Source: a virus
Virus record (IMG/VR): IMGVR_UViG_3300013101_000042
Span: 1-35,812 of that record
Length of the DNA: 35,812 nt
Direction: 5' to 3' (one strand)
Part shown: positions 12,094-19,751 of the stretch, piece after piece
Layout: every line of letters starts with the position of its first letter
Numbering within the stretch: position 1 is the first letter of the stretch
The notes under the pieces: generated by a model
Databases searched by the model: none
What the model was told of the DNA's origin: nothing
Seen by the model: the letters and a program-made list of their open reading frames with translations, nothing else
Program-made: the position numbers and the translations under genes

Positions 12094-13727
12094 GCTACGA
12101 CGATGACCTTAGCTTCCTCGACGGTCTATCGAGTGACATGCCTGACTTTGAACACATGTCGTTCGAGGACACGGTAAACTTTGTCGAAGCACTGTCCGAT
12201 GCCGAGAAGCGGAACATGCTGGAGAGCATGAAAGACAAGCAACCCAGTCTGCTACCACTTCCAGGTCCTCAGACGATGGCGTGTGAATCGGAAGCCGACC
12301 TGACGTTATATGGCGGAGCCGCTGGTGGTGGTAAGACCTTCCTAGCCATCCTGTTAGCCCTGACACGCCATATACGCACGCTCATGATACGTAAGGAAGC
12401 TAGCCAGCTCTATGCTGTGCAGGATGAGATTGAAGGTCTGCTAGGCAGCAGGGATGGCTTCAACAGCCAAAACGGGATATGGAGACTACCAAACAATGAG
12501 ATCACTGACCCCTATGGTGAAAAGCCTTCACGACAGATACGCTTCGGTGGACTTAACAAACCTGGAGACGCAGCTAAGTATCAAGGTGCGCCTCGTGACT
12601 TACTGATCGTGGATGAGGCAGCTAACATCACCTTCGAGGAGTTTGTATTCCTTACCGTATGGGAGCGTACAGCCATCATAGGGCAACGAACGCGCACCAT
12701 CCTATGCTCTAACCCCCCTACGGATGCAACGGGCATGTGGATGGTCAGGCTATTCGCCCCATGGCTCGATCCTGAGAATGACAACCCTGCTAAGGACGGA
12801 GAGATACGCTGGTTCATCACTGTGGGTGACGACGACATCGAGGTAGCAAACGGAGAAGAAGTTGAGATCGACGGGCAGTTCTACTCGCCCCAGTCTCGTA
12901 CCTTCATATCAGCCAAGGTCGATGATAACCCACACATGATCGCGTCAGGGTACAAGCGGAAGCTACAGCGGTTGCCTACCTACCTACGTGACCGGATGCT
13001 ACACGGACACTTCCTATCCAGCCTTGAAGACGATGAGATGCAAGTCATACCGACCGACTGGGTAGAGGCTGCGGTACAACGCTGGAATGAAAGCCCCGAC
13101 ATGTCTGATCGCCGCATGACCGCGCTAGGTGTTGACCCAGCGAGAGGTGGAGCGGATGAAATGGTCATGTCACCCATACATGGAAATTGGTTTGCACCCT
13201 TAGTCAAGATTCCAGGTATAGACGTACCTACTGGGCCTTTGGGTGCAGCAGAGGTTGTGAAGGCGCGGAGAGATGCTGCCCCGATCAAACTCGATGCTAT
13301 CGGCGTAGGCACTAGTGTATATGACAAGCTGATGGAGAATGAAGTTGACGTTGAGCCTATGATCGGAAATGAGGCTACCGACGAGATAAGCAAAGACGGT
13401 CTGTTCCACTTCAAGAACAAACGTGCGCTATGGTATTGGCGAATGCGGGAGGCACTCGACCCCGAGAGTGGTAACAAGATATGCCTGCCACCCGACAAGA
13501 AGATGAAAGCTGACCTGTGCGTATTCACGTACAAAATACTCGAAGGTAACATCATACAGGTTGAATCCAAGCCACTAGCCAAGAAGCGGATAGGTCGATC
13601 TCCTGATGCGGGAGACAGTGTGATATATGGTAATAGTGGCTCTAAGATGCTGTCAGACTTGCGTAGAGGCTCGAAAAGGTTTAAAGTAATAACGACATCA
13701 TCCTACCGACAGAGACAAATGCAATGA
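12090..13727 (+). CDS. terL: Terminase large subunit (ATPase/nuclease)
   Basis: The 545-residue protein pumps phage DNA into proheads and cuts it. The ATPase has Walker A GGAAGGGKT at residues 75-83, Walker B LLIVDEA at 171-177 and a coupling motif SNPP at 207-210. The nuclease domain starts around residue 345 (ALGVDPARGGADEM, catalytic Asp349) and continues through DAIGVGTSVYDKL, as in RNase H-fold terminase nucleases. The length is usual for podovirus terminases. It overlaps genes on both sides by four bases. Confidence 0.95.
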   Translation: MSYDDDLSFLDGLSSDMPDFEHMSFEDTVNFVEALSDAEKRNMLESMKDKQPSLLPLPGPQTMACESEADLTLYGGAAGGGKTFLAILLALTRHIRTLMIRKEASQLYAVQDEIEGLLGSRDGFNSQNGIWRLPNNEITDPYGEKPSRQIRFGGLNKPGDAAKYQGAPRDLLIVDEAANITFEEFVFLTVWERTAIIGQRTRTILCSNPPTDATGMWMVRLFAPWLDPENDNPAKDGEIRWFITVGDDDIEVANGEEVEIDGQFYSPQSRTFISAKVDDNPHMIASGYKRKLQRLPTYLRDRMLHGHFLSSLEDDEMQVIPTDWVEAAVQRWNESPDMSDRRMTALGVDPARGGADEMVMSPIHGNWFAPLVKIPGIDVPTGPLGAAEVVKARRDAAPIKLDAIGVGTSVYDKLMENEVDVEPMIGNEATDEISKDGLFHFKNKRALWYWRMREALDPESGNKICLPPDKKMKADLCVFTYKILEGNIIQVESKPLAKKRIGRSPDAGDSVIYGNSGSKMLSDLRRGSKRFKVITTSSYRQRQMQ

Positions 13728-13999
13728 CAGAGGAAGCAACCCCAATCAAACCCCCCATGACTCAGGAACAGGTCGAGTCATGGATCATGCTGAAAGGCCA
13801 AGGTAAAGACCGCTGGTTTACGATCCGCATTCTCGACGACGAGGTGGGGCAAGACCCGACCATGATCGCCCTGATGGAAACTGTCAGTGACATGATCTTC
13901 GCAGGCATTCAGGACTTACCATTTCAGGAAGCCGAAGTGTTGCGAAAGAAGCAACAAGGCAAGGTTTCCAAGGCTGTTAAAATTGAGGTGGTGAAATGA
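13724..13999 (+). CDS. Hypothetical packaging/head-operon protein (91 aa)
   Basis: The sequence MTEEATPIKPPMTQEQVESWIMLKGQGKDRWFTIRILDDEVGQDPTMIALMETVSDMIFAGIQDLPFQEAEVLRKKQQGKVSKAVKIEVVK appears helical with no recognised domain. The ATG overlaps the terminase stop (ATGA), and the last codons overlap the next gene. Position between terminase and portal suggests a head-assembly accessory role. Confidence 0.65.
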   Translation: MTEEATPIKPPMTQEQVESWIMLKGQGKDRWFTIRILDDEVGQDPTMIALMETVSDMIFAGIQDLPFQEAEVLRKKQQGKVSKAVKIEVVK

Positions 14000-14190
14000 G
14001 CGGCGGCGATCCGTGGAAGCATCGTAGTAAGGGCATGTGCTGTGCAACGTGTATGTGGTATGTCGAAAAGGGAAAGTCGAAAAACAACTTTGGGAGATGC
14101 CGGAGACACTCCCCTTCCATGTCAGGCTATCCGGCTGTATTCGGTAATGACTGGTGCGGTGATCACAAACTTGACGAGACAAAACTATGA
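13996..14190 (+). CDS. Small Cys-rich zinc-ribbon-like protein (64 aa)
   Basis: The product MSGGDPWKHRSKGMCCATCMWYVEKGKSKNNFGRCRRHSPSMSGYPAVFGNDWCGDHKLDETKL has a C-x2-C knuckle (CATC) and two further cysteines in GRCRRHSP and DWCGDHK, consistent with one zinc site. Similar small proteins with a GYP...DWCG ending recur in phage head operons. It overlaps the portal start codon by four bases. A structural or regulatory role is unknown. Confidence 0.7.
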   Translation: MSGGDPWKHRSKGMCCATCMWYVEKGKSKNNFGRCRRHSPSMSGYPAVFGNDWCGDHKLDETKL

Positions 14191-15836
14191 AACTGCAAGA
14201 AATTAAATCGAGGTTTGATGCCTTATGGGGAATTCGCAAAACTCCAGAACAGACATGGGACTTGATCGAGAAGTACATAAGTCCGATCAGGGGCGGGAAG
14301 TTCTTTCAGGATCAATCGAGCGAACACGAGATCGATTGGCGTCGAGGCCGCGATGTGTTCGACTCGACTGCCGTACTCGCGGCAAATACCTTAGCGTCCT
14401 CTGTTCACGGTGCATTGACGAATCCATCGAGCAAATGGTTTGAGTTGCGATTCAGAGAGACCGCACTTAACGACGATGACTCAGCGAAAGAGTGGATACA
14501 AGCCTGTACCATGGCTATATGGCACGCACTGCAAGAGTCAGACTTCAACCTACAGATCAACGAAGCCTACATCGATCTCGTAGCGTTTGGAACGTCCTGT
14601 GTCGTAGAGGAAGCGGAGAGTGAAATCTCATGGCAAGGGTTGAACTTCTCAACACTGCCTATCCGCGAAGTCTACTTCGAGCAAAATCACAAGGGAGGCA
14701 TTCTCAACTTCTACCGACGATACGAGTGGAATCCACTTCAAATCCTCGACAAGTTTGGTGAGGATGGCACACCCGATTTAATCAAGGAGAGAGCAAAGCA
14801 ACCCTCTCAGGCTGATACAAAGTATCGTGTCATCATGTGTATCTATCCGCGCAAGAACGGAAAGATGGATACCAGCAAACCAATTCAACCGAAGAACCGA
14901 CCCTTCGGTGTGAAGTATGTCTTACATGAGACATGTGAGATGCTGGGTGAGGAAGGGGGTTATTACGAGATGCCATCATTCATCGCACGTTGGCAGAAAG
15001 CCAGTGGTTCCGCTTGGGGCTTCGGTCCTGGAACCATGTGTCTCAGCGATGTGATGACACTCAACACAATGGTAGAGCAGCGGTTGTCCTCTGCTGCGAA
15101 AGTCATCGATCCCCCTGCACTGGTTACTGAGCGAGGCATGTTATCCGATCTCGATCTCAGACCTGGAGGACAGAGTGTGGTACGTGACATCAAGGGTGTC
15201 GCACCCTACGAGTCAGCAGCACGCTTCGATGTGGCCGACCATCTGATCACAGGGTATCAAGAACAGATCAATAAAATGTTCCTTGTGGATCGGCTCGAAC
15301 TGAAAGAGTCACCAGCCATGACAGCGACCGAAGTGAATGCGCGGTTTGATCTCATGCAGCGGTTGCTTGGGCCAGTCTTCGGTCGTTTGCAAACTGACCT
15401 GTTAGACCCGCTAATCGAGCGAACCTTTAGCATTCTGTTACGTGGCGGTCAGTTTCCACCTATGCCGGAAATCCTAGCGAACCATGAAGGTGACTTTGAT
15501 GTTGACTACGTTGGGCCGATGGCGAGAGCGCAGAAGTCTGACGAGATTGGCATGATCAATCAGTGGCTTGGAATGATGGCAGAGATGGGTCAGGTATTTC
15601 CTGAGATGGCAATACTACCTGATCCTGCTGCTGCTGGACGAGAACTTGCGAAAGTGATGAACGTACCAGCAACTGTTGTTCGATCCAAGGATGAAGTGGA
15701 CGAGATAGTCAAGAAGAAGGAGCAGGAAGCCTTGCAAACCAAACAGCTAGAGATGGCTATGGCTGGAGCAGAAGGTGCGAAGAATCTCGGAGCGGGTGCC
15801 AAGAACATGGCAGACGCTGGGATGTCAGTACAATAA
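14187..15836 (+). CDS. Portal (head-to-tail connecting) protein
   Basis: The 549-residue protein fits the podovirus head-tail connector family (PF12236-like, T7 gp8 functional equivalent). Supporting segments are the start (FDALWGIRKTPEQTWDLIEKYISPIRGGKFF), SVHGALTNPSSKWFELRFR, GPGTMCLSDVMTLNTMVEQRL and SPAMTATEVNARFDLMQRLLGPVFGRLQTDLLDPLIERTF. It forms the dodecameric ring through which DNA enters and leaves the head. The C-terminus is Ala/Gly-rich and helical. It lies between terminase and scaffold, as expected. Confidence 0.9.
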   Translation: MKLQEIKSRFDALWGIRKTPEQTWDLIEKYISPIRGGKFFQDQSSEHEIDWRRGRDVFDSTAVLAANTLASSVHGALTNPSSKWFELRFRETALNDDDSAKEWIQACTMAIWHALQESDFNLQINEAYIDLVAFGTSCVVEEAESEISWQGLNFSTLPIREVYFEQNHKGGILNFYRRYEWNPLQILDKFGEDGTPDLIKERAKQPSQADTKYRVIMCIYPRKNGKMDTSKPIQPKNRPFGVKYVLHETCEMLGEEGGYYEMPSFIARWQKASGSAWGFGPGTMCLSDVMTLNTMVEQRLSSAAKVIDPPALVTERGMLSDLDLRPGGQSVVRDIKGVAPYESAARFDVADHLITGYQEQINKMFLVDRLELKESPAMTATEVNARFDLMQRLLGPVFGRLQTDLLDPLIERTFSILLRGGQFPPMPEILANHEGDFDVDYVGPMARAQKSDEIGMINQWLGMMAEMGQVFPEMAILPDPAAAGRELAKVMNVPATVVRSKDEVDEIVKKKEQEALQTKQLEMAMAGAEGAKNLGAGAKNMADAGMSVQ

Positions 15837-15860
15837 TTAAACTTATCGGGAGATAAATAA

Positions 15861-16058
15861 ATGAAGAAGCTATACGTAATGATCGGAGCAATGCTTGCGT
15901 TGTTCGCAACACTGTCACCTGTTCAGGTGAACGCTGCTGGGCCATGTCATATTGGTGAGCTGTTCGTTTGTCCAATCTACTGTCTGGTTGTCGAGGGATC
16001 GAGAGCAGAACTTGGCGGTCAGTGCGCCGGAACTAAGGAGAAGGAAGTAGCAACGTAA
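15861..16058 (+). CDS. Small secreted Cys-rich protein (65 aa)
   Basis: The N-terminus MKKLYVMIGAMLALFATLSPVQVNA is a clear signal peptide with likely cleavage after VNA (residue 25). The mature part of about 40 residues has four cysteines (29, 37, 41, 55), which could form two disulfides in the periplasm. It has its own GGGAGA ribosome site, is not coupled to the portal gene, and is followed at its stop codon by the dispersed terminator hairpin. A gene-plus-terminator unit in the middle of a head operon is typical of a moron. Function unknown; superinfection exclusion or lysis accessory are possibilities. Confidence 0.7.
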   Translation: MKKLYVMIGAMLALFATLSPVQVNAAGPCHIGELFVCPIYCLVVEGSRAELGGQCAGTKEKEVAT

Positions 16059-16080
16059 GTTGCTTCGACGCAACTTTTTT
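16057..16080 (+). terminator. Dispersed AAGTTGC hairpin, copy 4: terminator
   Basis: AAGTTGC (16057-16063), loop TTCGAC and GCAACTT (16070-16076) are followed by a T6 run (16075-16080). The stop codon TAA of the secreted-protein gene (16056-16058) overlaps the first stem bases. Confidence 0.85.
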
Positions 16081-16103
16081 AAATTACATTTTCGGAGAGA
16101 ACG

Positions 16104-16292
16104 ATGAACAACCCTATTATGAAATATTTTGAGTACGCCCATCTGCCAGTTCACCTACAGCTTGTGAGTAAACCTATCGGTGAGCTGGCAGCACAGATGG
16201 ACAGCCAACTGCCTCAGTGCGCTGAGACTAGCGCGGGACTCCGCAAGCTCTTAGAAGCGAAGGACTGTCTTGTCCGTGCGGCGTTGTCATAA
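16104..16292 (+). CDS. Conserved small phage protein (62 aa)
   Basis: The sequence MNNPIMKYFEYAHLPVHLQLVSKPIGELAAQMDSQLPQCAETSAGLRKLLEAKDCLVRAALS belongs to a small conserved phage type I recall (KYFEYAHLP...SKPIGELA...AEKSAGLRKLLEAKDC). Its role is unknown. It has a GGAGAGAACG ribosome site and overlaps the next gene (TAATG). It is the first gene after the 16057 terminator, so transcription either reads through or restarts. Confidence 0.7.
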   Translation: MNNPIMKYFEYAHLPVHLQLVSKPIGELAAQMDSQLPQCAETSAGLRKLLEAKDCLVRAALS

Positions 16293-16534
16293 TGCCCACA
16301 TCAGTAGAAGACATTCGCCGCAGACTTCGCCATAAGTCTGCGGCAGTTACAGAGTTTATGAACTCCCCAATCGGGAAGTCCATTATCGAAGCTCTGGAAG
16401 AAGAATTTTTTAATGGCGAACTTTTTGACCCCGATCCCTATGCAACCGCATTCAATTGTGGTCGTCGGGATGTGGTCGTTTACTTACAACAGTTAAAGAA
16501 TTATCCTTCGGAGGATATCAGCAATGCCACTTGA
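16292..16534 (+). CDS. Hypothetical protein before scaffold (80 aa)
   Basis: The product is MPTSVEDIRRRLRHKSAAVTEFMNSPIGKSIIEALEEEFFNGELFDPDPYATAFNCGRRDVVVYLQQLKNYPSEDISNAT. AFNCGRRDVVVYLQQL is a pattern often found in small phage head-operon proteins. It overlaps the preceding stop (TAATG) and the scaffold start by 11 bases. No function is known. Confidence 0.65.
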   Translation: MPTSVEDIRRRLRHKSAAVTEFMNSPIGKSIIEALEEEFFNGELFDPDPYATAFNCGRRDVVVYLQQLKNYPSEDISNAT

Positions 16535-17393
16535 ATTACCTGACGGTTGGAGAGACCAACTACCCGAAGACATCAAAACGAACGGAGTGTTCGATGATGT
16601 CAAGACTATTGACCAGATGGCTACGATGATTGTCAATGGTCGAACTGCACAAGCACACTCCATACGAATTCCTGGAAGTGATGCAAATGCTGAGACTCGC
16701 ACAGAGTTTCTGACTGACCTACAAGGCAAAGTACCAGACCTCGTGTATGTTGGTGAGGGGGCCGATCTCTCAAATGTCTATGACCGTATGGGTCGTCCAA
16801 AAGAATCGACTCAGTACGAGCTGGGAGACATTCCCGACCCCTTGACAGGTAACTTCGAGAACCTGACGAAGAAAGCTCACGAGTTAGGTCTGTCGAAGAC
16901 TCAACTCAAAGGCATGACCGAAACTATCCTCGGTGATTTCAACGACAGCATGAACGAACAGGCTGGCAAGATGGAGAAGACAAAGCTGGAGTTGAAGACA
17001 GAGTATGGAGATGCGATGTCGGACAAGCTGGGTGTTGCGTCAGACTTTGCAAAACAGTTAGGCTTCGATGCTAACTTCTCAGCAGCTATCAAGGACGGCA
17101 TGATGGGTCTTGAGAACATGAAGGCTTTCGATAAGATCATGGATGGTTTTGAGTCAACAGGCCCACGTATCGGCGGAGAGCTGGGAGATGGCGGTCGAAC
17201 TAACATCACTCCCTACGAAGCGGAGCAGCAGCTTACGGAGATGCAGAACAACAAGACTCATCCGTTTAACAACCCCAGTGACCCCATGCACGCACAGGCA
17301 AAACAGAAGTTTGTGGAGTTGGTTACTGCTGCGGAATCTGGAAAAGTTCAAACTGAGACTGAAAAGTTTCGAGCGGCTCAGAATTCTGGTTGA
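16524..17393 (+). CDS. Scaffolding (capsid assembly) protein
   Basis: The 289-residue product is acidic and helical with long stretches such as SMNEQAGKMEKTKLELKTEYGDAMSDKL and a C-terminus YEAEQQLTEMQNNKTHPFNNPSDPMHAQAKQKFVELVTAAESG. This composition and place directly before the major capsid gene fit a T7 gp9-like scaffold that directs prohead assembly and then leaves. It has a GGAGGATATC ribosome site. Its stop codon lies inside the -35 box of the capsid promoter. Confidence 0.8.
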   Translation: MPLELPDGWRDQLPEDIKTNGVFDDVKTIDQMATMIVNGRTAQAHSIRIPGSDANAETRTEFLTDLQGKVPDLVYVGEGADLSNVYDRMGRPKESTQYELGDIPDPLTGNFENLTKKAHELGLSKTQLKGMTETILGDFNDSMNEQAGKMEKTKLELKTEYGDAMSDKLGVASDFAKQLGFDANFSAAIKDGMMGLENMKAFDKIMDGFESTGPRIGGELGDGGRTNITPYEAEQQLTEMQNNKTHPFNNPSDPMHAQAKQKFVELVTAAESGKVQTETEKFRAAQNSG

Positions 17394-17419
17394 CAAATCG
17401 TGGGCTTGGGATGTATAAT
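17390..17419 (+). promoter_or_regulatory. Consensus sigma70 promoter for the major capsid gene
   Basis: TTGACA (17390-17395) and TATAAT (17414-17419) match the consensus exactly, 18 bp apart. The scaffold TGA stop is part of the -35 box. The predicted leader of about 105 bases contains two hairpins (ACGAC with GTCGT at about 17434-17460, and CCGA with TCGG at about 17478-17490) before GGAGGA and the GTG start, likely to stabilise an abundant mRNA. Confidence 0.85.
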
Positions 17420-17531
17420 CGCGCCCAAGTCCACGACAACTACCCGCAACGGCTGGTCGTTGGATAAATTACAGGGCCGACCTTTTCGGTAGCTACCCTT
17501 CCAAACCAAACTTATATGGAGGATAGCTAAA

Positions 17532-18407
17532 GTGGCTACCGATATCGATAAAGTCTACATCTCAACATTCGAGCGCATACTGCGCCATCTCGCCCAACAG
17601 GGCATCACCCGCTTACGTCAATACGTTACTGAACGGTCAACCAATGGTACAGACCACGGTTGGGAACGATTGACTGCTTCAACGTCAACCCCGAAAGCTG
17701 CTGGTCTGGTAGCTACCCCGTCAACTGGTGGTACGTACTCCAGACGACTGTCTGTTGCTGCAACCGAACATGCAGGCGACAGCACCCAGCACGAAGACAT
17801 CGTTCAGATGCTCATCGACCCCAACAGTAATCAGGCAATGTCTCTTGCCATGGCGATTCGTCGCGCATGGGATGACAAGATCATCGCTGCTGCCACTGGT
17901 GATGCGACTGACGGTGACGGGGTAGCTGTTGTATACGATACTGCGAATCAGCAGATCGTTGCTGCCAGTCAGATCACTTTCGATCTGGTCACTCAGGTTC
18001 AAGAGAAGTTCCTGGAAAACGACATCGAACTCGATACCGAAAAGGTTTTCGTTGTTGGGCCGAAGCAGATTCGCAAGCTGATGCAGCTTACGGAACAAAC
18101 CAGTGCTGACTACGTGGCTCGTGAGATGCTACAGAAGCTGTCTACCACTGGCATCTGTGCAAACTGGATGGGCTTCACATGGGTAATGTCTACCCGCCTT
18201 AACGTCACCGCTGGTACGCCTGATACGATTGACTGTATCGCGTTCACCAAACGTGGACTGGGTATGCAGATGAACCGCGACATGCTGGTTCGTGTTGCAG
18301 AAGACCCAAGTCAATCTTTCGCATGGCGCATCTACTGCGCTACCACATTCGGTGTGGTTCGTGTGGAAGACGAGCATGTTGTCTGGTTGCAGGTAGAAAA
18401 CACCTAA
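17532..18407 (+). CDS. Major capsid protein
   Basis: The 291-residue product starts at GTG (read as MATDIDKVYISTFERILRHLAQQGITRLRQYV) after GGAGGATAG. It has an HK97-like composition, with the E-loop-like segment rich in Thr/Gly (STNGTDHGWERLTASTSTPKAAGLVATPSTGGTYSRRL) and the motif IRRAWDDKIIAAATG...VVYDT found in phage capsid proteins of the T7-like/BPP-1-like podovirus type. It lies after scaffold and before tail genes, with its own strong promoter and terminator, as expected of the most abundant virion protein. Confidence 0.85.
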   Translation: MATDIDKVYISTFERILRHLAQQGITRLRQYVTERSTNGTDHGWERLTASTSTPKAAGLVATPSTGGTYSRRLSVAATEHAGDSTQHEDIVQMLIDPNSNQAMSLAMAIRRAWDDKIIAAATGDATDGDGVAVVYDTANQQIVAASQITFDLVTQVQEKFLENDIELDTEKVFVVGPKQIRKLMQLTEQTSADYVAREMLQKLSTTGICANWMGFTWVMSTRLNVTAGTPDTIDCIAFTKRGLGMQMNRDMLVRVAEDPSQSFAWRIYCATTFGVVRVEDEHVVWLQVENT

Positions 18408-18447
18408 GACCCCTGATGGGGAAAGTTGCTTCGACGCAACTTTCCCC
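18408..18447 (+). terminator. Dispersed AAGTTGC hairpin, copy 5: extended terminator after the capsid gene
   Basis: The standard stem is extended to 12 bp by GGGGA (18418-18422) pairing with TCCCC (18443-18447) around loop TTCGAC, followed by ATTTTC-type T-rich sequence. CCCC at about 18410-18413 can also pair with the same GGGG, so a small competing hairpin exists upstream. Confidence 0.85.
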
Positions 18448-18483
18448 ATTTTCATTTTCATTATTTAAATTGGAGAACTTCAA

Positions 18484-18870
18484 ATGGCACTAACAAAACA
18501 CATGACACAGGGCGATCTTTTACGGATTCGCAAGCTCATGGCTCAAGGCGTAACCGACATTGCTACGATTCAAGCGACTGTCCCTATTTCAACTCCACGT
18601 ATTCAGCAAGTTCTGAATGCCGGACTGGAAGGCCCAGCACAGGCAGCAGCAGCACAAGCTGCTAAAGATAAAGCTGAACTGGCAGCAGCCAAAGCAGGAG
18701 AAGCAGCGCAAGCAGCGGACAAGGCAGCAGCAGTAGCAGCCAGTCTAGCTGTAGCAGCAGCACCCGCTGAAGCTGGTCCTGACGTTCCTGACGTAAAGCA
18801 ACCGACTGCTGCACAGAAAGCAAAAGCGAAAGCTGCTGCCAAAGCTGCCAAAGTCGATCCAATCAGTTAA
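18484..18870 (+). CDS. Ala-rich structural-operon protein (128 aa)
   Basis: Residues 1-45 (MALTKHMTQGDLLRIRKLMAQGVTDIATIQATVPISTPRIQQVLNAG) form a compact helix-turn-helix-like segment, and the rest is an Ala/Lys-rich low-complexity helix (QAAAAQAAKDKAELAAAKAGEAAQAADKAAA...). It could be a head decoration or head-tail joining protein, or a DNA-contacting protein. I do not recognise a family. It has a GGAGA ribosome site and follows the capsid terminator. Confidence 0.65.
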   Translation: MALTKHMTQGDLLRIRKLMAQGVTDIATIQATVPISTPRIQQVLNAGLEGPAQAAAAQAAKDKAELAAAKAGEAAQAADKAAAVAASLAVAAAPAEAGPDVPDVKQPTAAQKAKAKAAAKAAKVDPIS

Positions 18871-18886
18871 TCTAACGGAGTACGTT

Positions 18887-19102
18887 ATGATCAGAGGTAC
18901 AAAAAACGAGGGCATTTCAAGCCTGACCAAAAAGCGACACGAGGCTTTGGGGTTGATCGGAGGCGGCATCGGAGGCGAAAGTCTTGAAGCCGTTCATGTC
19001 ATCGCCACTGGCGAGATGGTAGAACGGGCAGATGCGGTTTCTGATCATACCACTACCGTCAGTGACTTTCCATCGGACGCATTCAACGGAACTTTCGAGT
19101 AA
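18887..19102 (+). CDS. Hypothetical small protein before tail tubular A (71 aa)
   Basis: The sequence MIRGTKNEGISSLTKKRHEALGLIGGGIGGESLEAVHVIATGEMVERADAVSDHTTTVSDFPSDAFNGTFE has a Gly-rich middle and an acidic C-terminus. No family is recognised. It lies between the Ala-rich gene and the tail tubular genes and is read in the same operon, with a short gap on either side. Confidence 0.6.
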   Translation: MIRGTKNEGISSLTKKRHEALGLIGGGIGGESLEAVHVIATGEMVERADAVSDHTTTVSDFPSDAFNGTFE

Positions 19103-19105
19103 GTC

Positions 19106-19750
19106 ATGGCTAGTAGCGAAGTAGCTATTTGTAATATAGCACTGGGCTGGTTGGGCGGCGATCTGATCATTAGTCTCGATGATCCTAGCGTCGAAGCTAA
19201 ACTTTGCAAGGCGAACTATGGACCGCTACGTGACGCTGTACTAGAGGAGCGTGAGTGGACGTTCGCTGTTAAACGCTTAGAGTTCTCCCAATTACAGGAT
19301 GCGCCTCTCTACGGCTTCGACAGAGCCTTCCAGATACCTCCGCAGGTCATACGTGTATTACAGGTGTCGTTGTTCGATGCCTCTGTCACTGAGTCCGGTG
19401 CAGGTGCTAACGGTTTCCGTGCCAGTGCGCGATCAGGGACAGGCCAAGGCAGGGAGACTAGAATCGAATGGTTGAGGGAAGGTGACACTGTTGTAGCCAA
19501 TAGTGCAGAGCGGATAGTATCGCGGTCATTGATCAGGATCACTGACACAACCAAGTTCTCACCAGCTTTCGATCAATGCCTTGCAGCGCGGATTGCAATG
19601 GATTTGGCTATCCCTATCACCAATAGCGAGAAGATGCAAAAGTCAATGGCTGCGATGTATGGTGAGAAGATATCTCTCGCCGCTTCCAGTGACGGTATGC
19701 AGGGTCGGTCGTATAATGTCCGATCCGATTCTCTGACGATGGTGAGATGA
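19106..19750 (+). CDS. Tail tubular protein A (T7 gp11-like adaptor)
   Basis: The 214-residue product matches the podovirus adaptor pattern: ASSEVAICNIALGWLGG at the start, EAKLCKANYGPLRDAVLEEREWTFAVKRLEF and the C-terminal CLAARIAMDLAIPITNSEKMQKSMAAMYGEKI. Such proteins form a dodecameric ring between portal and nozzle. It is followed two bases later by the nozzle gene, the usual T7-like order. Confidence 0.9.
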   Translation: MASSEVAICNIALGWLGGDLIISLDDPSVEAKLCKANYGPLRDAVLEEREWTFAVKRLEFSQLQDAPLYGFDRAFQIPPQVIRVLQVSLFDASVTESGAGANGFRASARSGTGQGRETRIEWLREGDTVVANSAERIVSRSLIRITDTTKFSPAFDQCLAARIAMDLAIPITNSEKMQKSMAAMYGEKISLAASSDGMQGRSYNVRSDSLTMVR

Positions 19751-19751
19751 A

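Noticed and set aside
18603-18862. Minus-strand Ala/Leu-rich frames under the Ala-rich gene
   Set aside because: They are complementary readings of GCA/GCC-rich low-complexity DNA; the plus frame has the ribosome site and operon position.
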